Of a stretch of 64,000 bases of DNA, positions 17,428 to 25,264 are shown piece after piece. The DNA lies in the NCBI GenBank assembly GCA_025210345.1, contig JAOARX010000025.1, positions 62,001 through 126,000 on the forward strand, in the 5' to 3' direction. Position 1 is the first letter of the stretch. Each line of letters begins with the position of its first letter. The DNA is from Pelagimonas sp. GTDB taxonomy: Bacteria; Pseudomonadota; Alphaproteobacteria; Rhodobacterales; Rhodobacteraceae. A program made the position numbers and the translations under genes. The notes beneath the pieces are model-generated. The model was not told the origin of the DNA, made no database searches, and saw only the letters and a list, made by a program, of their open reading frames with translations.

Positions 17428-17465
17428 CTGATATCATACGTCTCGAACCCTATGGCCCTGCAGGC
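17424..17465 (+). pseudogene. First codons of a lost gene, probably the TnsB-type transposase
   Basis: ATG at 17424 overlaps the TnsA-like stop and reads MTDIIRLEPYGPAG, then stop. The break falls at the junction with the antisense end of the MFS gene (about 17460). In Tn7-like operons tnsB follows tnsA directly, so this is most likely its start (inference). Confidence 0.45.
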
Positions 17466-17964
17466 TGAGACTGATACCAGTTGCCAGTGCGCCGCCGCCA
17501 AAACCAAGAGACGTCGCCGAAGTTACGATAAGGGCGGCGTTCTTTGCGCGGTCAGCGCTCAGGATTTCTGTCATGTAGGCGGTTCCAGCTGTTGTTGCGA
17601 GGCCGGTGCCGATCCCGAGCATGAAACGCGCGATCACCAGACTGATCCAGCTTGGGGCTTGCACAAGCAGCGCTGTCGCCGTGGTGCCAAGGATCAGTGC
17701 CAAGACAATCGGAATCCGCCGTCCGATCCGGTCCGATAGGCCGCCAAGCAACAACAGCGTCGGCATAAGACCCCCGACATAGGCTGCAAATGCAACGGTC
17801 ACCGCCGTGGCGCCCACATCACTTTCCGCCGCATAGGCATCATAGAGCGGGGCCTGAAGATTCACGGCAAATGTCACCGTGAACAGACCAAGGGCGAGAA
17901 AGGAAATCGGGATTACTTTGGACACAGGCGGACCTCGCAGATTGACTTGAGATCGAAATGCCAT
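17464..17964 (-). pseudogene. MFS transporter, C-terminal half missing
   Basis: ATG 17964. About 167 residues are MFS-like: hydrophobic helices with the A-motif GGLSDRIGRRIPIV between TM2 and TM3, ending in GGALATGISL in the fifth or sixth helix. Full transporters have about 400 residues and 12 helices. The frame crosses into antisense transposon sequence near 17460 and ends at 17434. Divergent from the MocR gene, with 49 bp between starts, a usual regulator/target layout. Confidence 0.8.
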
Positions 17965-17992
17965 GAGGAAAGAAGTATGACAATTTTTCCAT

Positions 17993-18005
17993 TGTACTAG
18001 ATACA
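17993..18005. promoter_or_regulatory. Possible operator between MFS gene and MocR gene
   Basis: TGTACTAGATACA, an imperfect inverted repeat (TGTA/TACA), lies in the 49-bp divergent gap just before the MocR ribosome site. Confidence 0.3.
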
Positions 18006-18013
18006 GTGAGGCT

Positions 18014-19333
18014 ATGACGAAACCCAAGTACGTGCGTTTGGCCGATGTGCTTTCTGCCGCGATCCAGAACGGCAAGCTGGCTCCGGGTAGCAAGCTGCCG
18101 ACGCATCGGGCCTTTGCGGAGCAGGCTGGAGTGGCTCTTGCAACTGCGACAAGCGCCTACCGGGAACTTGAAAAGAGGGGCTTGGTTATAGGCGAAGCCG
18201 GTCGCGGCACATTCGTGCGCGACCTCGCCTTACCACCAACGCTTGGCATTCTTCAGACCGCCGCTGATGGGCTTGTCGACCTTGTCTTCAACATGCCCGG
18301 TGGTGCAGGTGACACGGATATGCTGCGCGCAGGACTGCGCCAACTTGCTTCGGCGGGAGACCTTGAGGCGATGCTGCGCTATCAACCCCATGGTGGGCGA
18401 GCGCATGAACGCCGGATCATCGCCCGGAGTCTTGCTTCAATTCTTGGTCCAATTGATCCGGAATGCCTTCTGATGACATCCGGCGGGCAGCATGGGCTGG
18501 CAACCATTGTGCTGGGGCTGTTGCGACGCGGGGAAGCGGTTGCGACCGATACGCTGACCTATCCGGGCTTCAAATCCATCGCTGCCTTACAAGGTCTTGA
18601 ACTTGTTCCGGTAGAAGGGCGGGCCGGTGTCATGGACCCGGACGAGCTGGACCGGCAATGCCGTGATAGTAAGGTTCGTGCGGTCTATTTGATGCCGACA
18701 GTCCATAATCCCTTGGGGTCAGTTATGGATGAAATGACGCGCCTGTGTATCATCAAGATCGCACAAAAGCATGACCTTCTGATTATCGAAGATGCGGCAT
18801 ATGCTTTTCTGGAGCCGAACCCGCCACCAAGCCTGTTTTCACTCGCACCTGAGCGAACGATCTATGTGGGCGGTTTCTCAAAAAGCATCGCAACGGGGTT
18901 GCGATTGGGCTATGTGGTTGCCCCGGCAACACATATCGACCGATTGCTTGAAGTGATCAGAGCGACGACCTGGAATGCCCCGGCCATAATTTCCGGCCTG
19001 GTCACAGGTTGGGTGGAGGACGGTACGCTCGCCAGATCCGAAGAGGCGCGAATGCGGGACGGAGCGGAGCGCCAACAGATTTGCCGGGCTGTTTTAGGTA
19101 AAGCGACAGTTCTCGGACATCGCAACGCTGGTTTCGCCTGGTTGCCACTGGAAAAAGGCATTCGCGCGGAACCGGTGGTTGTGCGCCTCAAGGAGATAGG
19201 TGTTTCGGCCTCTGGCGCAGAACCTTTCGCAACAACGGTTGCAGTGCCGCAGGCGTTACGGCTCGCTTTTGGGGGTATTCCAAAAGAAGAGTTGAAGGGA
19301 GTTCTTCAGCTCGTTCGTGATACCCTCAATTGA
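18014..19333 (+). CDS. MocR-family regulator (GntR HTH fused to aminotransferase)
   Basis: 439 aa. Residues 1-75 are a GntR winged helix (GSKLPTHRAFAEQAGVA, REL EKRGLV, GRGTFV); residues about 90-439 are a fold-type I aminotransferase domain with the PLP-lysine region VGGFSKSIATGLRLGY and the Asp/Tyr segment IIEDAAYAFLEP. MocR proteins sense PLP or an amine ligand and act on a neighbouring divergent gene, here the broken MFS transporter. The regulator itself appears intact. Confidence 0.9.
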   Translation: MTKPKYVRLADVLSAAIQNGKLAPGSKLPTHRAFAEQAGVALATATSAYRELEKRGLVIGEAGRGTFVRDLALPPTLGILQTAADGLVDLVFNMPGGAGDTDMLRAGLRQLASAGDLEAMLRYQPHGGRAHERRIIARSLASILGPIDPECLLMTSGGQHGLATIVLGLLRRGEAVATDTLTYPGFKSIAALQGLELVPVEGRAGVMDPDELDRQCRDSKVRAVYLMPTVHNPLGSVMDEMTRLCIIKIAQKHDLLIIEDAAYAFLEPNPPPSLFSLAPERTIYVGGFSKSIATGLRLGYVVAPATHIDRLLEVIRATTWNAPAIISGLVTGWVEDGTLARSEEARMRDGAERQQICRAVLGKATVLGHRNAGFAWLPLEKGIRAEPVVVRLKEIGVSASGAEPFATTVAVPQALRLAFGGIPKEELKGVLQLVRDTLN

Positions 19334-19401
19334 ACCGGTCAAAAGACCTTTGCATCGGTCTCCCCATCCGTTTAGCGACGAATTTCTCGGAGGATCAGTC
19401 A

Positions 19402-20196
19402 TTGTTTAGATCAGAATTTCCTCCAATACCTACACCAGACAGCGACCTAGATGCACGTAATTACCACGCTATCTAGTTTGATACCTCTGATCCCCGTGGG
19501 CGCGAACCGCTGATCGACATTGGCCAACACGGCATTGCCGTTTTGCCTTACTACTACGTTGCGGACGGATCCAACGCCCCCTATGGCCAGAGGATTGAGG
19601 GCAGCCTGCCTTCTATGTGGTGTCGTGAAGGTTTGCTACCGATGCTCTTGTCTGTGAATCAACAACTGGCTGACTATGGTTGTGAGATCGTTGTCTATGA
19701 TGCCTATCGGCCGATCACGACACAACGTGGCCTTTGGGCGTGGGCTTTGACAAAGATTCAAAAAGACCATCCAGGGCTTTCGCGCGCTGAGCTGGAAGCG
19801 TTGACCAGCCAATACAGTTCTGATCCGAGGCGGTTTGACCCTGAAGATGCTACAACCTGGCCGATCCATGCGTCCGGAGCATCGATTGACGTCATGCTTC
19901 GATCACTTGACACGGGAAGAGAACTGGATATGGGGGCGGCATTTGATGATCTCAGCCCTTCGGCTCACACAGACCAACTGGAGAAGGCGCTTAGCCGTGG
20001 ACAAATTGGGAGTGACAGCCCAGCCCTGATAAATCGCCGCGTGCTATACTGGACCATGAGCGAAGCCGGGTTTGAGAACTACCCGTCAGAGTTTTGGCAC
20101 TTTGACTTCGGGAACCAAATGTATGTGCTCAATGCCCGAGCCAAAAACGCGAGCGTGAATCTTGCATGGTATGGCTATTGTGAGCCTCCAACCTGA
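19402..20196 (+). pseudogene. VanX/DdpX-like D-alanyl-D-alanine dipeptidase with premature amber stop
   Basis: Zinc dipeptidase family M15D. From TTG 19402 (GGAGG 8 nt before) the frame reads 24 codons with PPIPTPDSDLDARNYHAI, hits TAG at 19474-19476, and continues in the same frame with FDTSDPRGREPLIDIGQHG into the catalytic part. The remainder, also open from TTG 19543 (217 aa), has VVYDAYRP, the zinc motif HASGASIDV and EFWHFDFG. One C to T change (CAG to TAG) explains the break. A shortened protein could still start at 19543. Confidence 0.75.
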
Positions 20197-20415
20197 TTGA
20201 TCTCACGCCGTCCGCTCAAGTGTTACATGTGGTTGCAATAACTCAGACTATATCCATCCAACCCGCCTGTGACACAAACGGTTTGGTTCTTGCGCATCCT
20301 GCGATGCGAATAAGGTCCGGAATGAGCCCAATTTACCAAATGCTGCGCCGAAAATCAGTGTCCGCTATCGGTATGGAGAAGGTAGAGGCCAATCTGTGAC
20401 CTCTGCCCCGAAAGA

Positions 20416-21357
20416 TCACTTGTTGAAGAATTCCGCAGCAGCGTCACAGGACGCTTTCACAGCTTCCGGCTTCCAGTAGAAGTCAACGTGGCTGAATTCA
20501 TCGAACGCCCGGACGTCCGGGTTATTCGTCAGCCGATCAATGAAGTTCGTTGAACAGATCGCCGTCGCAGCGTTTGTCCCGTAAATCACCATTGTCGGCT
20601 GTGTGATCTTATCTGCGTAGTGCTCGGCAATGGAAATCAGCGACTGCATGGGTTGATCACCGATGTGCTCGGCGGTGAAGTTCTTGACCTTGCCATGACC
20701 AGCAACGCCATCCTTGCCGTAGTAGTTGTAGGTGTCGTCTGACATTGGAATGCCCAAGGCGTTGAACTCTTCCCGCGCCATGGTGTCGTTCAGGACAATC
20801 GGCCAAGTGTAGTCTGCCTCTCCCGTTTCATGCATCTTCTGCTTAGAAGCATTGGCCGCCGCGATTGTCTGATCGACAATGCCACGATCACCCCACTGGA
20901 ACGCATCGGCTGCCATCATGCCGGAAACCGTCACGATCTTCTTGATCCGGTGGTCGGTGACAGCGGCAGAGGAAATGATCGAACCACCCTGACAAACGCC
21001 GAAGCCATAGATTTCATCAACGAAGGGCAATGTGCCGAGGTAAGATACTGCGTCCCATGTGTTTTCGATCAGACGGAACATATAGCGGCTTTTCTTGTAC
21101 TCACCCGGCAGGGCCGGAGAGTCACCCATCCCGAGGTAGTCAAAGCCGAGATAGATAAAGCCACGCGCGGCCATTTCCGACCCGTAGGTCGCTGGGATTT
21201 ACCCTCTGACTTGAGGAAATGGGCTCGCGCCAACGAGCGTCTTGTACTTCTTGTTCGGATCAAAGTCGTCAGGGAGGTACAGATCGCCGACCAAATCCAC
21301 GCCAAAGGACTTGAAGGTCACTTGGTTTTTGCCTGCGGTAAGGGTTTGGGTTGTCAT
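20416..21357 (-). pseudogene. Dienelactone-hydrolase-like alpha/beta hydrolase with premature ochre stop
   Basis: From ATG 21357 the frame reads MTTQTLTAGKNQVTFKSFGV and so on for 52 codons, meets TAA at 21201-21199, then continues in frame with IPATYGSEMAARGFIYLGFD to the stop at 20416. Seen: a Gly-x-Cys-x-Gly nucleophile elbow (GFGVCQGGSI), which suggests a cysteine nucleophile, and a late histidine in FSHVDFYW. A single base change (for example CAA to TAA) explains the break. A 252-aa product from ATG 21174 would lack the first strands. Divergent from the TetR gene. Confidence 0.75.
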
Positions 21358-21398
21358 TGTCTTGGTCCTTTCGGGTTCGACGGCGCATCACCTTGCAA

Positions 21399-21420
21399 AA
21401 GTAAATTATTTAGTTTACTT
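21399..21420. promoter_or_regulatory. Probable TetR operator
   Basis: AAGTAAA (21399-21405) and TTTACTT (21414-21420), perfect 7-bp arms around an 8-bp AT-rich centre, between the divergent hydrolase and TetR genes. A further TTTTTACTTTT half-site lies at about 21451-21461. Confidence 0.5.
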
Positions 21421-21473
21421 ATGTGAGGGTGATGCGTTTGTAAACACACCTTTTTACTTTTGAGGCAAAATCC

Positions 21474-22059
21474 GTGAAACGTACTGAAAAGAAAAGATAT
21501 TATAGATGCGGCTATCGATGAGTTCAAAGAACAGGGGTTTCTGGGGGCCAAAACGACCTTAATCGCGAAAAAAGCTAACGTATCGAGTCGCACGCTCTAC
21601 AATCACTTTGAAAGCAAAGAGGCGCTGTTCGACGCGATCTCAGAGATCATGTTGGAGCAAAACCGGAGCATGGCGCCGGTAGCCTACGACCCGGATCGCG
21701 ACTTTGTTGAACAACTGAAAGACTCTCTATGGCGGTACATCGAAGTCATAACGAACGAGACGGCCATCGGGTTAAATCGCATGGTCTTGTCAGAGCTGAT
21801 CCGCGATCTTGACCGGTCCCGGAAGTTCTTCACGGAGACTGAAACTCACGACTACCCGATGACGCAGTTGATTGGTGAAGCCATGGAAGCAGGCGTGATC
21901 CGCAAGGCCGATCCGGTCTTTGCAACGAACCAGTTCCTAGCACTCGTCAAAAGCTTCTTCTTCTGGCCGGAGTTCTTTCTTGGCGAGAACACGACACCGA
22001 AAGACGTACTGGACGATTGCGTCGCCATGTTTCTGGCGCACTACAAAGCGGACGTTTGA
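21474..22059 (+). pseudogene. TetR-family regulator with N-terminal frameshift
   Basis: The natural start GTG 21474 gives MKRTEKK, then the frame is lost; the next frame from 21496 continues perfectly with DIIDAAIDEFKEQGFLGAKT, an HTH (TTLIAKKANVSSRTLYNHF) and a TetR ligand domain to 22059. One extra A in the AAAA at 21492-21495 accounts for it. A CTG at 21484 is in the correct frame, so a working protein remains possible, and so does a sequencing error in the homopolymer. It faces the DLH-like hydrolase across a palindromic operator and probably represses it. Confidence 0.72.
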
Positions 22060-22181
22060 TTTGGCAATAGGAACGGCAGCTCCGTCCGCGGTCTGGACAA
22101 AAAGTTGCCTGTGTATTTCGCTGTGCGGCAAATGGCAGGAAAGCGGGATACGACCACAGCAATTTTAGGTGTTGGCAATAA

Positions 22182-22382
22182 ATATGGCACGTCAATGATG
22201 GCCCGGAGGTATTTGTCGTTCTGGATGGCAAGGTCGGCATGCATAGTCGCCAAAACGGGCGCGAGGATGTGGTGCCCTTGCGAACGGGCGATATTTTCCA
22301 TGCCGAGGATGGTGACGAACACGTTGCTCATCCGGATGGACCGGTTCGGGCGTTTGTCATCGAAAAGGCTGGCAGCGTTTGA
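22182..22382 (+). pseudogene. Cupin-domain protein remnant
   Basis: In frame 22182-22382 the sequence reads WHVNDGPEVFVVLDGKVGMH, then VPLRTGDIFHAEDGDEHVAH and RAFVIEKAGSV, the two halves of a small cupin barrel. The preceding codon is TAA and the usual N-terminal 30-40 residues are absent, so only the C-terminal part survives. Confidence 0.6.
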
Positions 22383-22463
22383 CGGGTAGAAATTTTTGCC
22401 TGCTCGGTCACAAATCCCGCTGTCGAATCGTAATGTCTCTGAAACACCAAATCAGGAGACAAG

Positions 22464-22850
22464 ATGCACAAATATCTGTTGATCGGGGTCGGAGGGCTTT
22501 CACTGGTCACGGCGGTCTATATCTGGACTGCGCCCCAACATTGGTATGACACAATCCCCGGGGTCTCGGGCACCGGGCCGATGAATTTTCATTTCGCCAG
22601 GGACGTGGCAATGGCCTATTTTGCAAGCGGGGCCGCTTTGATCTGGGCGGGCATGAAATCCGACAGATCCGCTGGAATTTGCGGAGCATTCTGGCTGGTG
22701 CTGCACGCGCTATTTCACATCTGGATTTGGGTGCATCGCGGTATGGTGACCGATTTTGTTGCCCTGACCAATCTTCTGGGCATTCAGCTTCCGGCTTGGG
22801 CTGCGCTGTTGCTCGCGATGCGGATGGACGCGAAGAAGGTGACAGCATGA
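22464..22850 (+). CDS. Small four-helix membrane protein of the ECF41 operon
   Basis: 128 aa, no family recognised with confidence (DUF4345-like in layout). Starts MHKYLLIGVGGLSLVTAVYI after a good AGGAGA site. Hydrophobic segments at about 4-22, 46-64, 72-92 and 100-118. The stop overlaps the AhpD-like gene (ATGA), placing it first in a three-gene operon ending in the sigma factor. It may be the membrane electron carrier or the substrate-related partner often found beside ECF41 genes (inference). Confidence 0.75.
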   Translation: MHKYLLIGVGGLSLVTAVYIWTAPQHWYDTIPGVSGTGPMNFHFARDVAMAYFASGAALIWAGMKSDRSAGICGAFWLVLHALFHIWIWVHRGMVTDFVALTNLLGIQLPAWAALLLAMRMDAKKVTA

Positions 22851-23389
22851 TCAAACATCTTCTGAAGCTGGGATTCCGGCAGTTTGGCGTGCGCTACAAC
22901 TATGACCCCAGCTATATGCTGCAGGTTGCAGACAGCTCTGCGAGGGCGGGGTTTGGCCTGTCCATATTGCCCATCTATGCCCAATATAGCGGCCCCAAAG
23001 CGGCGCGAGACGTCTGGGCCGGAGCTATGATTGCGTCGACGCGGGATGGCGATTGCGGGCCTTGCGTCCAGCTGGTGGTTGATATTGCGGTTGAACAGGG
23101 TGTTCCGGCGGATCAGATTGTGCTGTGCCTGCAAGGCAAGCCTGTGGCGGCAGGTGACGTGGGGCTCGGGTTCCGGTTCTCTCAGGCCGTCATTTCGGAT
23201 AGCCCGGATTTGGACGGGCTACGCGACGAAATCGAACAGCGCTATGGCCCTTCCGCTGTCACGGCCGCCTCATTTGCGGCCTCCAGCGGTCGGATCTATC
23301 CGGTGTTGAAACGCGGGTTGGGGTATGGCCAAATCTGCAGCCGCGTTACGCTTGCGCATGAGACCATAGAGGTTGGTCATTTGTCATGA
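22847..23389 (+). CDS. AhpD-like / carboxymuconolactone decarboxylase-family protein
   Basis: 180 aa. Carries the CxxC motif in RDGDCGPCVQLVVDIAVEQG at about residues 65-84, typical of AhpD-like peroxidase-type proteins of the CMD family. ATG overlaps the upstream stop, and its own stop overlaps the sigma-factor ATG (ATGA both times). CMD proteins are among the standard genomic partners of ECF41 sigma factors, so it is a likely regulon member. Confidence 0.82.
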   Translation: MIKHLLKLGFRQFGVRYNYDPSYMLQVADSSARAGFGLSILPIYAQYSGPKAARDVWAGAMIASTRDGDCGPCVQLVVDIAVEQGVPADQIVLCLQGKPVAAGDVGLGFRFSQAVISDSPDLDGLRDEIEQRYGPSAVTAASFAASSGRIYPVLKRGLGYGQICSRVTLAHETIEVGHLS

Positions 23390-24255
23390 ACATGAGAGCC
23401 GACATCTTCGAAACCGAACGCCCGGTCCTGATTTCACTGTGCTATCGCATGTTGGGAGAGCGCGCAGGCGCCGAAGACGCGGTGCAAAACACATGGCTGA
23501 AATGGGCTGCGGCCGATACGACCCTGATAGACAACCCGGCGGCGTGGCTGCGCCGGGTAGCCACAAACATCGCAATCGACACTCTGCGCTCGGCGCAGCG
23601 GCAACGTGAGGTCTATATCGGCCCTTGGCTGCCCGAGCCTCTCATTCAGGACGAACTGGAGGACAAACAACACCCGTTCGAACTTGCTCAGGAATGTGAT
23701 CTGGCGTTGTTGTGGGCCATGGAGCGGCTGAGCGAGCGGGAACGCGCAGCTTTCATCCTGCGCGAGGCATTTGACGCCAGCTATTCCGAAATCGCCGAAA
23801 CACTGGACGCGACCGAGGCCACTTGCCGCCAGTTGGTCAGCCGGTCGCAGAAAAAACTGCAGGAGTCCGGCCCGCGTTTCGACGCAACCCCGGAAGAGGT
23901 CGCGGATCTAAGCCAACGCTTTTTCATGGCGGTCATGAGCGATGATTTCGACACGGCACGTTCTCTTTTGGCACCCAAATCTGTTGCCCTTTCAGACGGC
24001 GGTGCGAAACAACGCGCGGCACGACGCCCCTTGGTCGGTGGCGACGAAATTCTGCATGTGCTTCGCGCATTGTTCGAAAAAACACGCAACGAACAGGGTT
24101 GGTCCACGCGCATAGCGACCGTGAACGACAAACCAGCGCTCTTGTGGTTCCGCTTTGGGCAACTCGACTCCGTCACAACGCTTGCACCGGACCAGCACGG
24201 ACAGATTTCGTGGCTGTATATAATGCGCAATCCGGATAAGTTGGGCTTGGCCTAG
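23386..24255 (+). CDS. ECF41-type extracytoplasmic-function sigma factor
   Basis: 289 aa. Sigma region 2 (about 10-75, with RMLGERAGAEDAVQNTWLKW), region 4 (about 110-160, with LSERERAAFILREAFDASYS) and a C-terminal NTF2/SnoaL-like extension (about 170-289). Seen: the ECF41 linker motif WLPEP and the C-terminal motif NPDKL, with LSDGGAKQ near the DGGGR position. In this group the extension tunes activity in place of an anti-sigma factor (published for ECF41). Last gene of the three-gene operon. Confidence 0.9.
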   Translation: MNMRADIFETERPVLISLCYRMLGERAGAEDAVQNTWLKWAAADTTLIDNPAAWLRRVATNIAIDTLRSAQRQREVYIGPWLPEPLIQDELEDKQHPFELAQECDLALLWAMERLSERERAAFILREAFDASYSEIAETLDATEATCRQLVSRSQKKLQESGPRFDATPEEVADLSQRFFMAVMSDDFDTARSLLAPKSVALSDGGAKQRAARRPLVGGDEILHVLRALFEKTRNEQGWSTRIATVNDKPALLWFRFGQLDSVTTLAPDQHGQISWLYIMRNPDKLGLA

Positions 24256-24631
24256 ACAGGTTTTGACTTTCCTTTGGCCGAGCTGTTCAGCGAGCTTCCC
24301 ACTATACGAAAGCTGCCCGAGATTTTAGGGTTTTGGGAACGTCAGGCTAACGGACGTTCAATAATGCTGAAATTCGTGCGGATGTTCATCATAACTACGA
24401 CGAATTCTGGCGCTGAGGCCAAAGTACGTAGTGCTGCGGAGAGCCTTAATGTGTGCTTGGCATTTTCATTTGCTCGGTGTAACTAGCTCAGCCAGATCAT
24501 CTTGGAAGATGAAGCTCCTACCTGACGCAAACATTGCTCTGCGCAACCGCGTCTTCATGGAGGCGCTCTATCGCCTCTCCTGGCTCGCTGACAAGACCGG
24601 CATCCCGTCGCTCACCCAAATGCAAGTCCTG

Positions 24632-24804
24632 GAACGGCCCGCTGTGAATGGATTGACCGCCGGCCCAGGCGGCACCGGCAAGCCCCATGTGGCGCTGGGC
24701 CTCGGCCTGGCCGCTAGCGCGATCGTTTGCCCCCCGCCAGCATTCTGGAGATGAACGGCGACAGCTATCGCCTCGCGCAGAGCAAAGCCCGGTCGACCGC
24801 CTGA
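24632..24804 (+). pseudogene. IS21-family istB remnant with internal deletion
   Basis: A degenerate P-loop segment (TAGPGGTGKPHVALGLGLAA, about 24656-24715) is followed within 35 nt, in another frame, by ILEMNGDSYRLAQSKARS and a stop at 24802, which matches the usual C-terminal end of IstB proteins. The middle of the ATPase is gone. No istA and no clear terminal inverted repeats were seen. Confidence 0.55.
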
Positions 24805-25253
24805 ATGCCGGTTGGACCGCGGCCCAACGCGCCCGTTCGCGTGGGAACAGAACAGCATAATCCCAGATCGAAACCCTGATGACGGAGCTGCCACCGCATT
24901 GCTAAGTCATCACCGTTACCGAAGATCCCCCCACGTTTCTGTCGTGACCTGGCAGTGCGCAAGGCTACCAAACAATCCCATTGGTCGTTGAACACTTCGG
25001 CCAGCCAAACCGGTACAATCGGCGATCTTCACCGACACAACGGGATAGACGCACAGGCGATCATCAACCGGGTGTTGGGACTGACACAGGGCAAAACACT
25101 CGCCTACACAGGCTGATATTCGGTCGTTCCATCCAGAGGTCTGCCACGACCCATCAGCGCAATTTTTGGGCAAAAATGACGTTTTCGGGTCCAATACCGT
25201 CCTTTTACACGGTGTCCGGCACCAAATTCCAGCGCAGGTTCTGGCCACTAACA
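24805..25253. other. Insertion-scar DNA upstream of the BCCT gene
   Basis: No supported gene in about 450 bp; 24256-24631 on the other side of the istB scar is likewise empty. Short open frames exist but none has domain-like sequence. Probably fused remains of insertion elements. Confidence 0.4.
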
Positions 25254-25264
25254 GGGAGGAAAAT

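Noticed and set aside
19474..19476. Amber codon as a decoded or suppressed codon
   Set aside because: The neighbouring hydrolase has an ochre stop of the same kind and the region is decaying; mutation is the simpler explanation.
22105..22389. 94-codon plus-strand frame
   Set aside because: Overlaps the cupin remnant in a different frame; the cupin frame carries the recognisable motifs.
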